DNA of 6,014 nt from an uncultured Clostridia bacterium (GTDB lineage: Bacteria; Bacillota; Clostridia; Oscillospirales; Butyricicoccaceae), in assembly GCA_910589115.1 (NCBI GenBank), contig CAJUSB010000162.1, positions 1 through 6,014 on the forward strand. The letters run 5' to 3'. The first letter of the stretch is position 1. Each line of letters opens with the position of its first letter. The position numbers and the translations under genes are program-made. The notes beneath the pieces are model-generated. The model did not search any database. It was not told the DNA's origin and saw nothing but the letters and a program-made list of their open reading frames with translations. Of this stretch, positions 1 through 5,990 are shown one piece after another.

Positions 1-176
1 CAAGGTTGGTTTACCTGCGCCGGATACTGAATACCTTTTCGCTGATTGCTCTAATTAAATAGAAATGTTGTAATGACGCTTTGCTCCTGGTTGCACAGCA
101 TTCTCAAATTCTTTGTCTCCCAACAGCAGAATCTCCGTTTGCACGGACAGTATCAGCGCAGAACCGTCCAATGCGC

Positions 177-204
177 ACCGACTAAAGAAAAACCGCATAT
201 GATG
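177..204 (+). promoter_or_regulatory. Possible mother-cell sigma (SigE/SigK-like) promoter for the spore hydrolase
   Basis: CATATGATG at 196-204 resembles the -10 element of mother-cell sporulation promoters (SigK CATANNNTA, SigE CATACANT). An AC dinucleotide at 177-178 lies 17 nt upstream, as in SigK promoters. Initiation would fall near 210, giving a leader of about 22 nt with the ribosome binding site inside it, a compact layout typical of sporulation genes. Bacillus subtilis yaaH is known to be a SigE-type sporulation gene, which makes this class plausible. The -35 match is very short, so chance is a real alternative. Confidence 0.3.
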
Positions 205-216
205 GAGTAAAACGAG

Positions 217-224
217 AAAGGTGG
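217..224 (+). promoter_or_regulatory. Ribosome binding site of the LysM-GH18 gene
   Basis: AAAGGTGG is followed by a 7-nt spacer and then the ATG at 232. It is a good match to the anti-Shine-Dalgarno sequence. It fixes the start at 232, where the first LysM domain begins directly. Confidence 0.75.
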
Positions 225-231
225 ATTTTCT

Positions 232-1512
232 ATGACTATATATGTTGTGCAGCCAGGTGATTCCGTCTACTCCATAGCACGCGGACACCGGGTGCCGCCT
301 GAACGCATTATTACACAGAATGGCCTGAGCAATCCGGCAAAATTGACTCCCGGGCAAGCGTTGGTAATCCAATACCCTAAGCAGCTCTATACCGTACAGC
401 GAGGCGATACATTGGGTGATATCGCAGTGAAATTTAATACAACGGTCAATACCCTTTGGCAGAATAATCCGCAGCTGGGCGGCAATGATCGTATCTATCC
501 CGGTCAAGGGCTTATCATTTCTTATACACAGGAAAAAATCGGGAAGCTCGCCGTTAATGGTTATGCGTATCCCAATATTAACCGGCAGGTACTGCGCCAG
601 ACATTGCCATATCTGACCTATCTTTCCGTGTTCTCTTATGGATTCCAGCCCGGCGGCGGACTGCTTTCACAGAATGACCGAGAAATTATTGCAACTGCCC
701 GTGAGTTTGGCGTTAAACCGATGATGGTACTGACAACAATCAATGCACAGGGGCAGTTTTCCAGCCAGCAGGCTCATGAGCTGCTCCATAACCCCAGTGA
801 ACAGAAACTCTTGACCGAAAGCCTGCGTCGTGAGATGCTCAGCCGGGGATATTCCGGACTGGATGTCGATTTTGAGTATATCCCACAGGGTGATGCCGCA
901 GCATACAGCGAGTTTATTGCAAATCTCACGAAAAATTTGGCTCCCTCTGGGCTTTCTGTTATGACGGCACTTGCACCTAAAACTTCCGCTGATCAGCCGG
1001 GCCTGCTTTATGAAGCACATGATTACGGCTCACTCGGCCGTGCCTCTCGTAATGTTCTCCTGATGACCTATGAATGGGGTTATTCAAGAAGTGAACCGAT
1101 GGCTGTTGCACCGGTCGACAAAGTTGAGCAGGTACTCCGGTTTGCAACCTCTGTCATTCCGTCCGACCACATTTTTATGGGAATTCCTAATTATGGCTAT
1201 GACTGGACGCTTCCCTATGTTTCAGGGGAATCGGTTGCAAGGGCACTCTCAAACGTCGAAGCAATTGACCAAGCAATCCAGGTGGGGGCGTACATTCAAT
1301 TTGATGAAAATGCACAGTCTCCCTGGTACACGTATTGGCGCAATAATACAGAACACGAGGTATGGTTCGAGGACGCACGTTCTATCAAGTCGAAGCTGTT
1401 ACTGGCCAATGAGTATTGTCTGCGCGGCATATCGGTATGGAATATCATGCAGTATTTCCCACAGCTGTGGATGGTACTGAATTCTCTGTTTGAAATCGAA
1501 AAACTAAGCTAA
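232..1512 (+). CDS. yaaH: Spore cortex-lytic N-acetylglucosaminidase, LysM-LysM-GH18 (YaaH/SleL family)
   Basis: The 426-aa protein is close to the usual length of Bacillus YaaH/SleL (about 427-430 aa). Two LysM modules open it: residues 2-48 (YVVQPGDSVYSIA, later PGQALVIQY) and 51-99 (YTVQRGDTLGDIA, later PGQGLIISY). A GH18 barrel fills about 104-420. The catalytic strand reads GLDVDFE, with Asp211, Asp213 and the likely acid Glu215; the first Asp of the DxxDxDxE motif is Ser208. There is no signal peptide, which fits a mother-cell product put onto the forespore through LysM binding. Family members cleave N-acetylglucosamine bonds in spore cortex peptidoglycan or its fragments during germination, or affect spore coat assembly. 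The gene appears monocistronic and converges on the alpha-glucoside operon. The family call is firm; the exact role (germination enzyme or coat-associated protein) is inferred. Confidence 0.93.
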   Translation: MTIYVVQPGDSVYSIARGHRVPPERIITQNGLSNPAKLTPGQALVIQYPKQLYTVQRGDTLGDIAVKFNTTVNTLWQNNPQLGGNDRIYPGQGLIISYTQEKIGKLAVNGYAYPNINRQVLRQTLPYLTYLSVFSYGFQPGGGLLSQNDREIIATAREFGVKPMMVLTTINAQGQFSSQQAHELLHNPSEQKLLTESLRREMLSRGYSGLDVDFEYIPQGDAAAYSEFIANLTKNLAPSGLSVMTALAPKTSADQPGLLYEAHDYGSLGRASRNVLLMTYEWGYSRSEPMAVAPVDKVEQVLRFATSVIPSDHIFMGIPNYGYDWTLPYVSGESVARALSNVEAIDQAIQVGAYIQFDENAQSPWYTYWRNNTEHEVWFEDARSIKSKLLLANEYCLRGISVWNIMQYFPQLWMVLNSLFEIEKLS

Positions 1513-1557
1513 TCCGCTGAAGAAAAGGTAAGTGTCAGGCCATTTGGTAATCGAGTA

Positions 1558-1698
1558 GGGGGACTGTAAAAAACTCGAAAATTCCAAAATTTGCAGCAGA
1601 AAAATTCTGCAGAAGGTTTTCTAAATGGAACCTTCTGCGGAATTTCTTGAGCTTTTAGCGAGAGTATACTTTAGGGGAGGGGAGTTTTTTACAGCCCC
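1558..1698. repeat. MITE-like 141-bp element with terminal and nested inverted repeats
   Basis: The outer ends are inverted repeats: GGGG-A-CTGTAAAAAACTC at 1559-1576 pairs with GAGTTTTTTACAGCCCC at 1682-1698, giving 13 uninterrupted pairs plus four G-C pairs around one bulged A. Inside lies a second long hairpin at 1602-1645. The element is about 140 bp and has no coding capacity, and ends of the GGGG(A)CTGT type resemble DDE-transposon termini. All this suggests a non-autonomous MITE-like element. No clear target-site duplication flanks it. The alternative is a large structured 3' region of the upstream gene. Confidence 0.5.
1602..1645 (+). terminator. Long hairpin downstream of the spore hydrolase gene, possible terminator
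   Basis: Arms 1602-1618 and 1629-1645 form a 17-bp stem whose only imperfection, T1608/G1639, is a U-G wobble in + strand RNA. Two further wobbles can close toward the loop. The base of the stem is A-rich on the left and U-rich on the right (AATTTCTT), as in a bidirectional intrinsic terminator. It is the first strong hairpin after the stop at 1512. A competing short hairpin, GCAGAA-AAA-TTCTGC at 1596-1610, shares the left arm. The long U tract of a classical terminator is missing. Confidence 0.45.
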
Positions 1699-1751
1699 AA
1701 CCACTGCAGTTCTTTCCGTTGGTCACATAGGGCAAGCCTTACACAAAATTT

Positions 1752-1846
1752 AGAATCTGTATTCACAAGATGGCAGTTATGGATGTGCGGAACTGGCGTT
1801 GTCAGAATCGTGCAGACGCAGCTGACAGTCTGTGAATACAGGTTCT
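1752..1846 (+). ncRNA. Candidate structured RNA, three-way junction (unrecognised)
   Basis: A 16-bp closing stem pairs AGAATCTGTATTCACA (1752-1767) with TGTGAATACAGGTTCT (1831-1846). It encloses two hairpins: CAGTT 1774-1778 with AACTG 1791-1795, and TTGTCAG 1799-1805 with CTGACAG 1822-1828. Together they form a three-way junction. The only two non-Watson-Crick pairs (T1756/G1842 and T1799/G1828) are U-G wobbles on the + strand but would be A-C mismatches on the minus strand, so a + strand RNA is favoured. A U-rich run (ATTGTTTTT) follows at 1849-1857. I see no promoter directly upstream and recognise no known RNA family. It could instead be a small palindromic repeat. Confidence 0.35.
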
Positions 1847-1864
1847 TATTGTTTTTGGGTATAC

Positions 1865-1912
1865 AAAAAACCGCAAACCTGTAAGAAACGGATGCAGGTT
1901 TGCGGTCTTTTT
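1865..1912 (-). terminator. Bidirectional intrinsic terminator ending the alpha-glucoside operon
   Basis: ACCGCAAACCTG (1870-1881) and CAGGTTTGCGGT (1895-1906) form a perfect 12-bp GC-rich stem around a 13-nt loop. Read on the minus strand the stem is followed by a run of six T (complement of 1865-1870); read on the plus strand it is followed by CTTTTTCTT. It lies about 60 nt past the stop of the GH4 gene and can also stop + strand transcription arriving from the left. Confidence 0.9.
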
Positions 1913-1972
1913 CTTAAAGTATCTGTTCAGCAGAAAATTAGAAGGGAAATCAAACTTTAGTTTGAAAATCCT

Positions 1973-3307
1973 TTATTTCAGTTCTGGCCAATAGCCCTTA
2001 TTGGCCTCGATCAGGTCGTCCAGAATCAGCTTTGCAACGCGGGCTGACGGAACCGTTTTGGACAGAGTGAGCGCCTGCCAAAGTTTCTGATAGCTTCCTT
2101 CGATCCAGGCTTCAACTGCCAATTTTTCCACGCTGACCTGCTGCTCCATCATACCTTTCTGGAACTGCGGGATTGCGCCCTGACAGATCCGCTCATAGCC
2201 ATTACAGCCAACGATGCAGGGGATTTCAACCATTGCTGTGCGGTCAAAGTTTTCGACTGCGCCCTCATTCGGGACAATCAGCAGGAAACGTTCACGCGTA
2301 TTTTCAGCGATTGCACAGGCCAAATCTACGATATAGGTTGCATGTGCATCGGCCTCGAAATCGCAGTCTTTTGCAGTACCTTTTGCAATGATTTCACGGC
2401 AGGCACCGAAAACTTTCTTTTCACGGCCTTCCATTACCTCGTTTGCGCGGGTGTGTTCCGGGTTGGAATGTTCGACCACATAGTCTGGATAAAGGTAGTA
2501 TTTCAAATAAGTGTTCGGGATCGTGTCCGGATCAACTGCGTACACATCGCGTGCTTTCTGGAAGGTCTCGATCCAGCTTTGATCAACATGCTGATTCGTC
2601 ATGGAAAGTGCGTCTGCAAAGCCGTTTGCCTTGACATGTTCTTTAATTCTGGGCATCAGATCATTGCCCTCATTGTCATAAATTTTGTGCCACCAGCCGA
2701 AGTGGTTCAGGCCATAGTAGCCTACCTGCATTTCCTTGCGCGATTTCAGGCCGACCATATTTGCCATCTTTTCCTCGAGATCAATCGGCATATCGCAGAT
2801 ATTCAGGATTTTAGAATTCGGGCGCAGGCGGCGGGTCGCTTCGGCAACAATGGCTGCCGGGTTCGAATAGTTGAGCATCCATGCGTTAGGGCTATATTTT
2901 TCCATGTAATCAAGGATTTCGATTACGCCGCCGATGGAACGCATACCGTAAGCGATACCGCCAGGGCCACAGGTTTCCTGACCGACAACACCGTATTTGA
3001 GCGGGATCTTTTCATCCTTTTCACGCATTGCGTATTTGCCTACGCGGATGTGTGCCAGCACAAAATCAATGTCGGTGAAAGCGGTTTCCGGGTCGGTCGT
3101 GTAACCGAATTCGATATCAGGCGCATTTTCCTTCAGATAGATTTCACATGCCTTTGCAACGATTTCCTGACGCTCGGCGTCGTTGTCGTAGAACATGATT
3201 TTACGGATGGGGAAACGGTCATTTTCCTCAAGGAGCATCAGTGCAATGCCGGGCGTAAAGGTAGAACCGCCGCCCGCAACGGTTACTGCATATTTTTTCT
3301 TTGCCAT
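1973..3307 (-). CDS. glvA: 6-phospho-alpha-glucosidase (maltose-6'-phosphate hydrolase), GH family 4
   Basis: The 444-aa protein has the length of B. subtilis GlvA/MalA and Fusobacterium MalH (about 441-442 aa). GH4 enzymes hydrolyse alpha-glucoside 6-phosphates to glucose-6-phosphate by an NAD+ and Mn2+ dependent redox-elimination mechanism in the cytoplasm. Visible signatures are the N-terminal Rossmann loop AGGGSTFTPG (11-20), the YSNP sugar-phosphate segment (147-150), the CDMP motif at 171-174 and NHFGWW at 201-206. Cys171 and His202 fall at the metal-ligand positions of GlvA and Asp172 at its proposed acid. Tyr267 and Arg287 match GlvA Tyr265 and Arg285 with a constant two-residue shift. 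CDMP, rather than CNVP, is the sign of alpha-specificity within GH4. The start is supported by AGGAGG nine nt upstream. It is the last gene of the operon, 73 bp after the small membrane gene, with a strong terminator downstream. Nothing indicates inactivation. Confidence 0.95.
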   Translation of the reverse strand: MAKKKYAVTVAGGGSTFTPGIALMLLEENDRFPIRKIMFYDNDAERQEIVAKACEIYLKENAPDIEFGYTTDPETAFTDIDFVLAHIRVGKYAMREKDEKIPLKYGVVGQETCGPGGIAYGMRSIGGVIEILDYMEKYSPNAWMLNYSNPAAIVAEATRRLRPNSKILNICDMPIDLEEKMANMVGLKSRKEMQVGYYGLNHFGWWHKIYDNEGNDLMPRIKEHVKANGFADALSMTNQHVDQSWIETFQKARDVYAVDPDTIPNTYLKYYLYPDYVVEHSNPEHTRANEVMEGREKKVFGACREIIAKGTAKDCDFEADAHATYIVDLACAIAENTRERFLLIVPNEGAVENFDRTAMVEIPCIVGCNGYERICQGAIPQFQKGMMEQQVSVEKLAVEAWIEGSYQKLWQALTLSKTVPSARVAKLILDDLIEANKGYWPELK

Positions 3308-3380
3308 AATAGAAAGCCTCCTGTTTTAATATGTCGGATTGTGTATGAAAAACTTTGTTATAAGGGATACGCCTATGGGA

Positions 3381-3884
3381 TCAAATGCCTATGCCAAGCC
3401 GCAGGCCGGCGAATAGGCACAATCCTGCAAGTGCCAGCAGTGGGAGACTGCCGCCGGATTCCTGGAAGAAGCCGCGCACGGTGCAGCTGCGGAAGGCAGC
3501 CGGGATGCCGCAGCCATAGGTGCGGATACTTTTCCAGAGAACCAGCGCCATACCGGCTGCGCCGACTGTGCTCATCAGCATCAGTTCGGCGGCCAGCAGG
3601 AGGGTCAGGCTGACCACTGCATAATGGGTGCGCCCGTCAGCCAGCCGCCGTTCAGAGAGGATGACAAGCCAGGCTGCGTAGGGTTGAAGCATTGCCGAAA
3701 GGAAAGATACGGCCAAAGCCGGGTTTGCGGAGAGAATGCCCTCTGCGCTGAGCGGTGCACCGCCGGCGCCCAGTCCCAGATAGCCGATGCAAAGGAACGG
3801 CATACAGAATAATACGATTTTCAGGATATTGAAATAACGGACCAGTTTTCCGTCCTTCAGGGACGGTGATGTCTGTGGGAACAT
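3381..3884 (-). CDS. Small four-helix membrane protein of unknown function in the alpha-glucoside operon
   Basis: I do not recognise this 167-aa protein. The start at 3884 is chosen because GAAAGGAAGGG lies just upstream of that ATG; an ATG further out at 3941 lacks such a site and would add a low-complexity, Pro/Ser-rich tail. A short polar N-terminus (SPSLKDGKLVRYFNILK) leads into hydrophobic stretches at about 20-42, 52-77, 87-117 and 147-164. A basic loop (SERRLADGRTH, 77-87) lies between the second and third. A Cys-containing segment (about 121-140, TYGCGIPAAFRSCTVRGFF) precedes the last helix. There is no signal peptide cleavage site, PTS motif or catalytic motif. It is co-directional with and flanked by the EIICB gene (129 bp upstream) and the GH4 gene (73 bp downstream), so it is probably co-transcribed. 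A link to sugar uptake or its control is inference from position only. Confidence 0.75.
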   Translation of the reverse strand: MFPQTSPSLKDGKLVRYFNILKIVLFCMPFLCIGYLGLGAGGAPLSAEGILSANPALAVSFLSAMLQPYAAWLVILSERRLADGRTHYAVVSLTLLLAAELMLMSTVGAAGMALVLWKSIRTYGCGIPAAFRSCTVRGFFQESGGSLPLLALAGLCLFAGLRLGIGI

Positions 3885-3937
3885 AGCTGCCCTTCCTTTC
3901 GGCGTATTTAGAGGTGGATTGATGGATGATGATGGCG

Positions 3938-3973
3938 GCACGCCGCTGCGGAAAACCGTTTTACACGGCGTGC
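3938..3973 (-). promoter_or_regulatory. Intercistronic stem-loop between EIICB and the small membrane gene
   Basis: GCACGCCG (3938-3945) and CGGCGTGC (3966-3973) form a perfect 8-bp GC-rich stem with a 20-nt loop that holds a small internal CGG-AAAA-CCG hairpin. On the minus strand no T run follows, so it is not a typical terminator. It sits in the 129-bp gap after the EIICB stop. A role in stabilising the upstream transcript or lowering downstream expression is possible, but this is inference. Confidence 0.4.
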
Positions 3974-4013
3974 TTCCATGAAATGGGGAATGTAAATGTG
4001 GAAAATGTATGAA

Positions 4014-5594
4014 TCAGAGCAGTTCTTCGACCTTAGCGCGAACCTTCGGGACGGAAAGGCCGACGATTACCTGCACGGATTTGCCTTTGACCATTGCGCC
4101 ATGGGTGCCGATGGATTTGAAATATGCATCATTTTGCAGTTTGGTTTCATCGTGGACATTGACACGCAGGCGGGTTGCACAGTTGGTGACATCTACAATG
4201 TTTTCCTTGCCGCCAAGTCCTTCCAGGATTTTTGCGGCAAGTTCATCACGGGAACCGGCAGCGCCATCCGCAGGTGCTGTGTTGCCTCCAGCCTGTCGTT
4301 CGCGGTATTCCGCCTTGGAGTAGAATTTTACACCTTCATCAACTTCCCGGCCGGGGGTCTTGAAGTCAAATTTCAGGATGAGGAACCGGAACACAAAGAA
4401 CCAGATGACGGTAAAGATAAGGCCAATACCGAGCATCAGCAGATATTGCTGCCAGTGGCTTGCGCCAAGCGGAATCCAGTTGAGAGACGCCATTTCGATT
4501 GCGCCGCCGGAGTGGATTCCAACAATCCCTGCGAGATACATCACCGTGGAGAGCGTCGCTGCGAGGAGTGCATGTACGACAAACAGCGGAGGAGCGACAA
4601 ACAGGAAGGTGAATTCGATTGGTTCGGTAACGCCGCAGAGGATCGCGGTCAGCGTCATAGGCAGCAGGAGTGCGAGCGCCTGTTTTTTCTTTTCTGGTTT
4701 TGCTGTCATATAGAACGCGGCGGCAATGCCAGGGCAGCCAAAGATCTTTGAAAAACCTGTTGCTGTGAACCCTGCTTCCGGGACAAGTGATTTCAGGGAA
4801 GCGGTTGATGCTGCCATTTCAGGCAGACGGGTTGCCCAGTAGGAATACAGGCCGCCGGGGACGACTGCATTATCATAATAGAAGGGGGAATAGAGAATGT
4901 GGTGCAGGCCGAAGGGAATCAATGCACGTTCCAGGAAGATGAACACCCAGATACCAACGGCACCAGCGCCTTTGACAAATCCCTGGAAAGCCATCATGCC
5001 CATCTGTACTTTGGGCCAGATGAGTGCAGAGAGCAGTGCAACCGGCAACATAGCAAAGAAGCCGACCATAAAGACAAAGGTGGAACCGTTGAACGAGCCC
5101 AGCCAATCGGGAAGCTCTGTATCGAAGAACCGGTTATGCAGATAAATGACGATGCCGGAAACCAGCAGTGCGCCCATCATGCCCATGTCAAGCGTCTTGA
5201 TGTTGGCGATCATCGCAAGGCCGCTTGTGCCGCCGACCTCTGCCGAGAAGTCTACGCCAAAAGCAGAGCCCCACTGGGAGAGCATTGTGCTCAGAAAGTA
5301 ATGGAAGGTCAGGTAGAGTACCAATGCTTCCATGCAGCAGCGAGCATTCTGCTTTTTCGCCATGCCGATGGGAAGCGCGACTGCGAACAGCAGCGGCAGC
5401 TGGTTGAAAACGGTCCAGCCGCCTTGGAGGATAACGTTCCAAACCTGATAGAATAGGCTGTCAGGACGTGCAAGATCCCCCATGATAGCTTCGGTTGTGA
5501 ACAGTGTTCCTACACCGACCACGATGCCTGCAAATGCAAACAGCAGGACGGGAGTAAACATTGCTCCGCCGAATTTCTGAATCTTTTGCATCAT
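4014..5594 (-). CDS. glvC: PTS alpha-glucoside (maltose) transporter, fused EIIC-EIIB
   Basis: The 526-aa protein matches GlvC/MalB-type transporters in size and order. An EIIC membrane domain spans about 1-415, with many hydrophobic segments. It carries the glucose-superfamily motif GVTEPIEF (321-328) and the GLHHILYSPFYY loop (229-240), typical of alpha-glucoside members. An Ala/Gly-rich linker (about 425-448) joins it to an EIIB domain whose VTNCATRLR motif puts the phosphorylated cysteine at Cys472. The protein brings the sugar in and phosphorylates it at C6. No EIIA domain is fused or encoded nearby, so phosphate must come from an EIIA-Glc elsewhere, as known for GlvC. The start at 5594 is the first of two consecutive ATG codons; an in-frame stop lies 18 codons or fewer upstream, and AAAGGGTG sits about 11 nt away, a slightly long spacing. 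It is first in the operon with the 6-phospho-alpha-glucosidase, which supports maltose or a related alpha-glucoside as substrate. Confidence 0.94.
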   Translation of the reverse strand: MMQKIQKFGGAMFTPVLLFAFAGIVVGVGTLFTTEAIMGDLARPDSLFYQVWNVILQGGWTVFNQLPLLFAVALPIGMAKKQNARCCMEALVLYLTFHYFLSTMLSQWGSAFGVDFSAEVGGTSGLAMIANIKTLDMGMMGALLVSGIVIYLHNRFFDTELPDWLGSFNGSTFVFMVGFFAMLPVALLSALIWPKVQMGMMAFQGFVKGAGAVGIWVFIFLERALIPFGLHHILYSPFYYDNAVVPGGLYSYWATRLPEMAASTASLKSLVPEAGFTATGFSKIFGCPGIAAAFYMTAKPEKKKQALALLLPMTLTAILCGVTEPIEFTFLFVAPPLFVVHALLAATLSTVMYLAGIVGIHSGGAIEMASLNWIPLGASHWQQYLLMLGIGLIFTVIWFFVFRFLILKFDFKTPGREVDEGVKFYSKAEYRERQAGGNTAPADGAAGSRDELAAKILEGLGGKENIVDVTNCATRLRVNVHDETKLQNDAYFKSIGTHGAMVKGKSVQVIVGLSVPKVRAKVEELL

Positions 5595-5629
5595 AACGTG
5601 TTGGTCACCCTTTCAAACTCTCTTAATTT

Positions 5630-5643
5630 TGTTTCGTTTTACA
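5630..5643 (-). promoter_or_regulatory. Imperfect cre-like site (possible CcpA operator)
   Basis: Read on the minus strand, TGTAAAACGAAACA has the TG...CA ends and AT-rich arms of a 14-bp catabolite-responsive element, but its central CG is shifted by one base from the consensus. It lies just downstream of the proposed operon promoter, where CcpA binding would block transcription. Glucose repression of alpha-glucoside PTS operons is known in Firmicutes; applying it here is inference. Confidence 0.25.
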
Positions 5644-5665
5644 GCCGGCCGTGCTTTCTGGTTAC

Positions 5666-5694
5666 AGGATATCAGGTTGTAGATGGGATTACAA
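5666..5694 (-). promoter_or_regulatory. Probable promoter of the alpha-glucoside operon
   Basis: On the minus strand TTGTAA (complement of 5689-5694) and TATCCT (complement of 5666-5671) are separated by exactly 17 nt. Each matches the SigA consensus at four of six positions. Initiation near 5659 would give a leader of about 65 nt. A weak core promoter is expected if an activator is needed. Confidence 0.4.
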
Positions 5695-5702
5695 GGGATA
5701 GA

Positions 5703-5719
5703 CGCCTTTTGGGGAGGCG
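5703..5719. repeat. Short inverted repeat upstream of the alpha-glucoside promoter
   Basis: CGCCT (5703-5707) and AGGCG (5715-5719) flank a 7-nt spacer. It lies about 10 bp upstream of the proposed -35 box. It may be a protein site or chance; arms of five bases are weak evidence. Confidence 0.25.
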
Positions 5720-5739
5720 GGGCCGTAGTTGATAGGATT

Positions 5740-5754
5740 TCACATTTCGTGTGA
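5740..5754. promoter_or_regulatory. Dyad TCACA-N5-TGTGA upstream of the operon promoter
   Basis: TCACATTTCGTGTGA is a perfect 5-bp dyad around five bases, centred roughly 88 bp upstream of the inferred start of the alpha-glucoside transcript. That is a typical position for an activator. GlvR, an RpiR-type protein, activates the related Bacillus operon, but no regulator gene is in this window and I cannot match this dyad to a known motif. Confidence 0.25.
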
Positions 5755-5771
5755 CGGTTCACGGAACAGCG

Positions 5772-5990
5772 AGGGGGTTCTCCGGCCTGGGCCGTGTATT
5801 GCTTGGAGGTGTACTATGGTATATGCTTCGGGGGATTAGGCCCATCCAAAGGCACCCATATACAGAGGGAGCTTGCAATCGGATATATAGGGGAGACAAG
5901 GGAGCCTCTGCTATTCGTGGATTTAGGGGGGCGCTGTCACGCGGAAAAAAGGTGCTGGAGAAAAAAGTCGAAAAATTTTTGAAAAAAGTG
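5772..5990. other. Gene-free, purine-rich stretch with no recognised content
   Basis: Together with the control sites to its left this completes a 420-bp gene-free region. I see no convincing coding sequence. It holds a CGGCC-TG-GGCCG palindrome at 5783-5794, a GGAGGTG followed by ATG at 5816 that opens only seven codons, and several G-runs (for example 5924-5932). The repeated GGGAGC (around 5869 and 5900) is too short to call a repeat. It probably separates the operon from the next transcription unit. Confidence 0.4.

Noticed and set aside
1..62. Possible C-terminal tail of an upstream + strand gene
   Set aside because: Two frames are open from the left edge (ending at 58 and 62), each about 20 codons. 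Neither tail is recognisable and nothing favours one over the other.
73..210. 45-codon + strand open frame upstream of the spore hydrolase
   Set aside because: It has no Shine-Dalgarno sequence, an unusual composition and no family resemblance.
208..215. Ser208 in place of the first Asp of the GH18 DxxDxDxE motif as a sign of an inactive enzyme (residue numbers of the 232-1512 product)
   Set aside because: The critical Asp211, Asp213 and Glu215 are present and the first Asp position is the least essential, so loss of activity cannot be claimed.
55..507. Minus-strand open frame overlapping the start of the spore hydrolase gene
   Set aside because: Most of it lies opposite the LysM domains. 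The part outside (from an ATG at 198) has no ribosome binding site and no recognisable product.
2342..3613. Long + strand open frame opposite the GH4 gene
   Set aside because: It is the antisense of a clear GH4 coding sequence, and its protein is rich in Cys, His and Phe with no recognisable domain.
3885..3941. N-terminal extension of the small membrane protein to an ATG at 3941
   Set aside because: The extra 19 residues are low-complexity and overlap the intercistronic stem-loop. The good ribosome binding site lies before the ATG at 3884.
4899..5456. + strand open frame opposite the EIIC domain
   Set aside because: It is complementary to an unmistakable EIIC domain and its composition is not protein-like.
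5794..5982. 62-codon + strand open frame starting with GTG in the right intergenic region
   Set aside because: It has a non-ATG start with no ribosome binding site in register and an odd Gly/Cys/Trp content. The good GGAGGTG upstream of 5816 serves a different frame that stops after seven codons.
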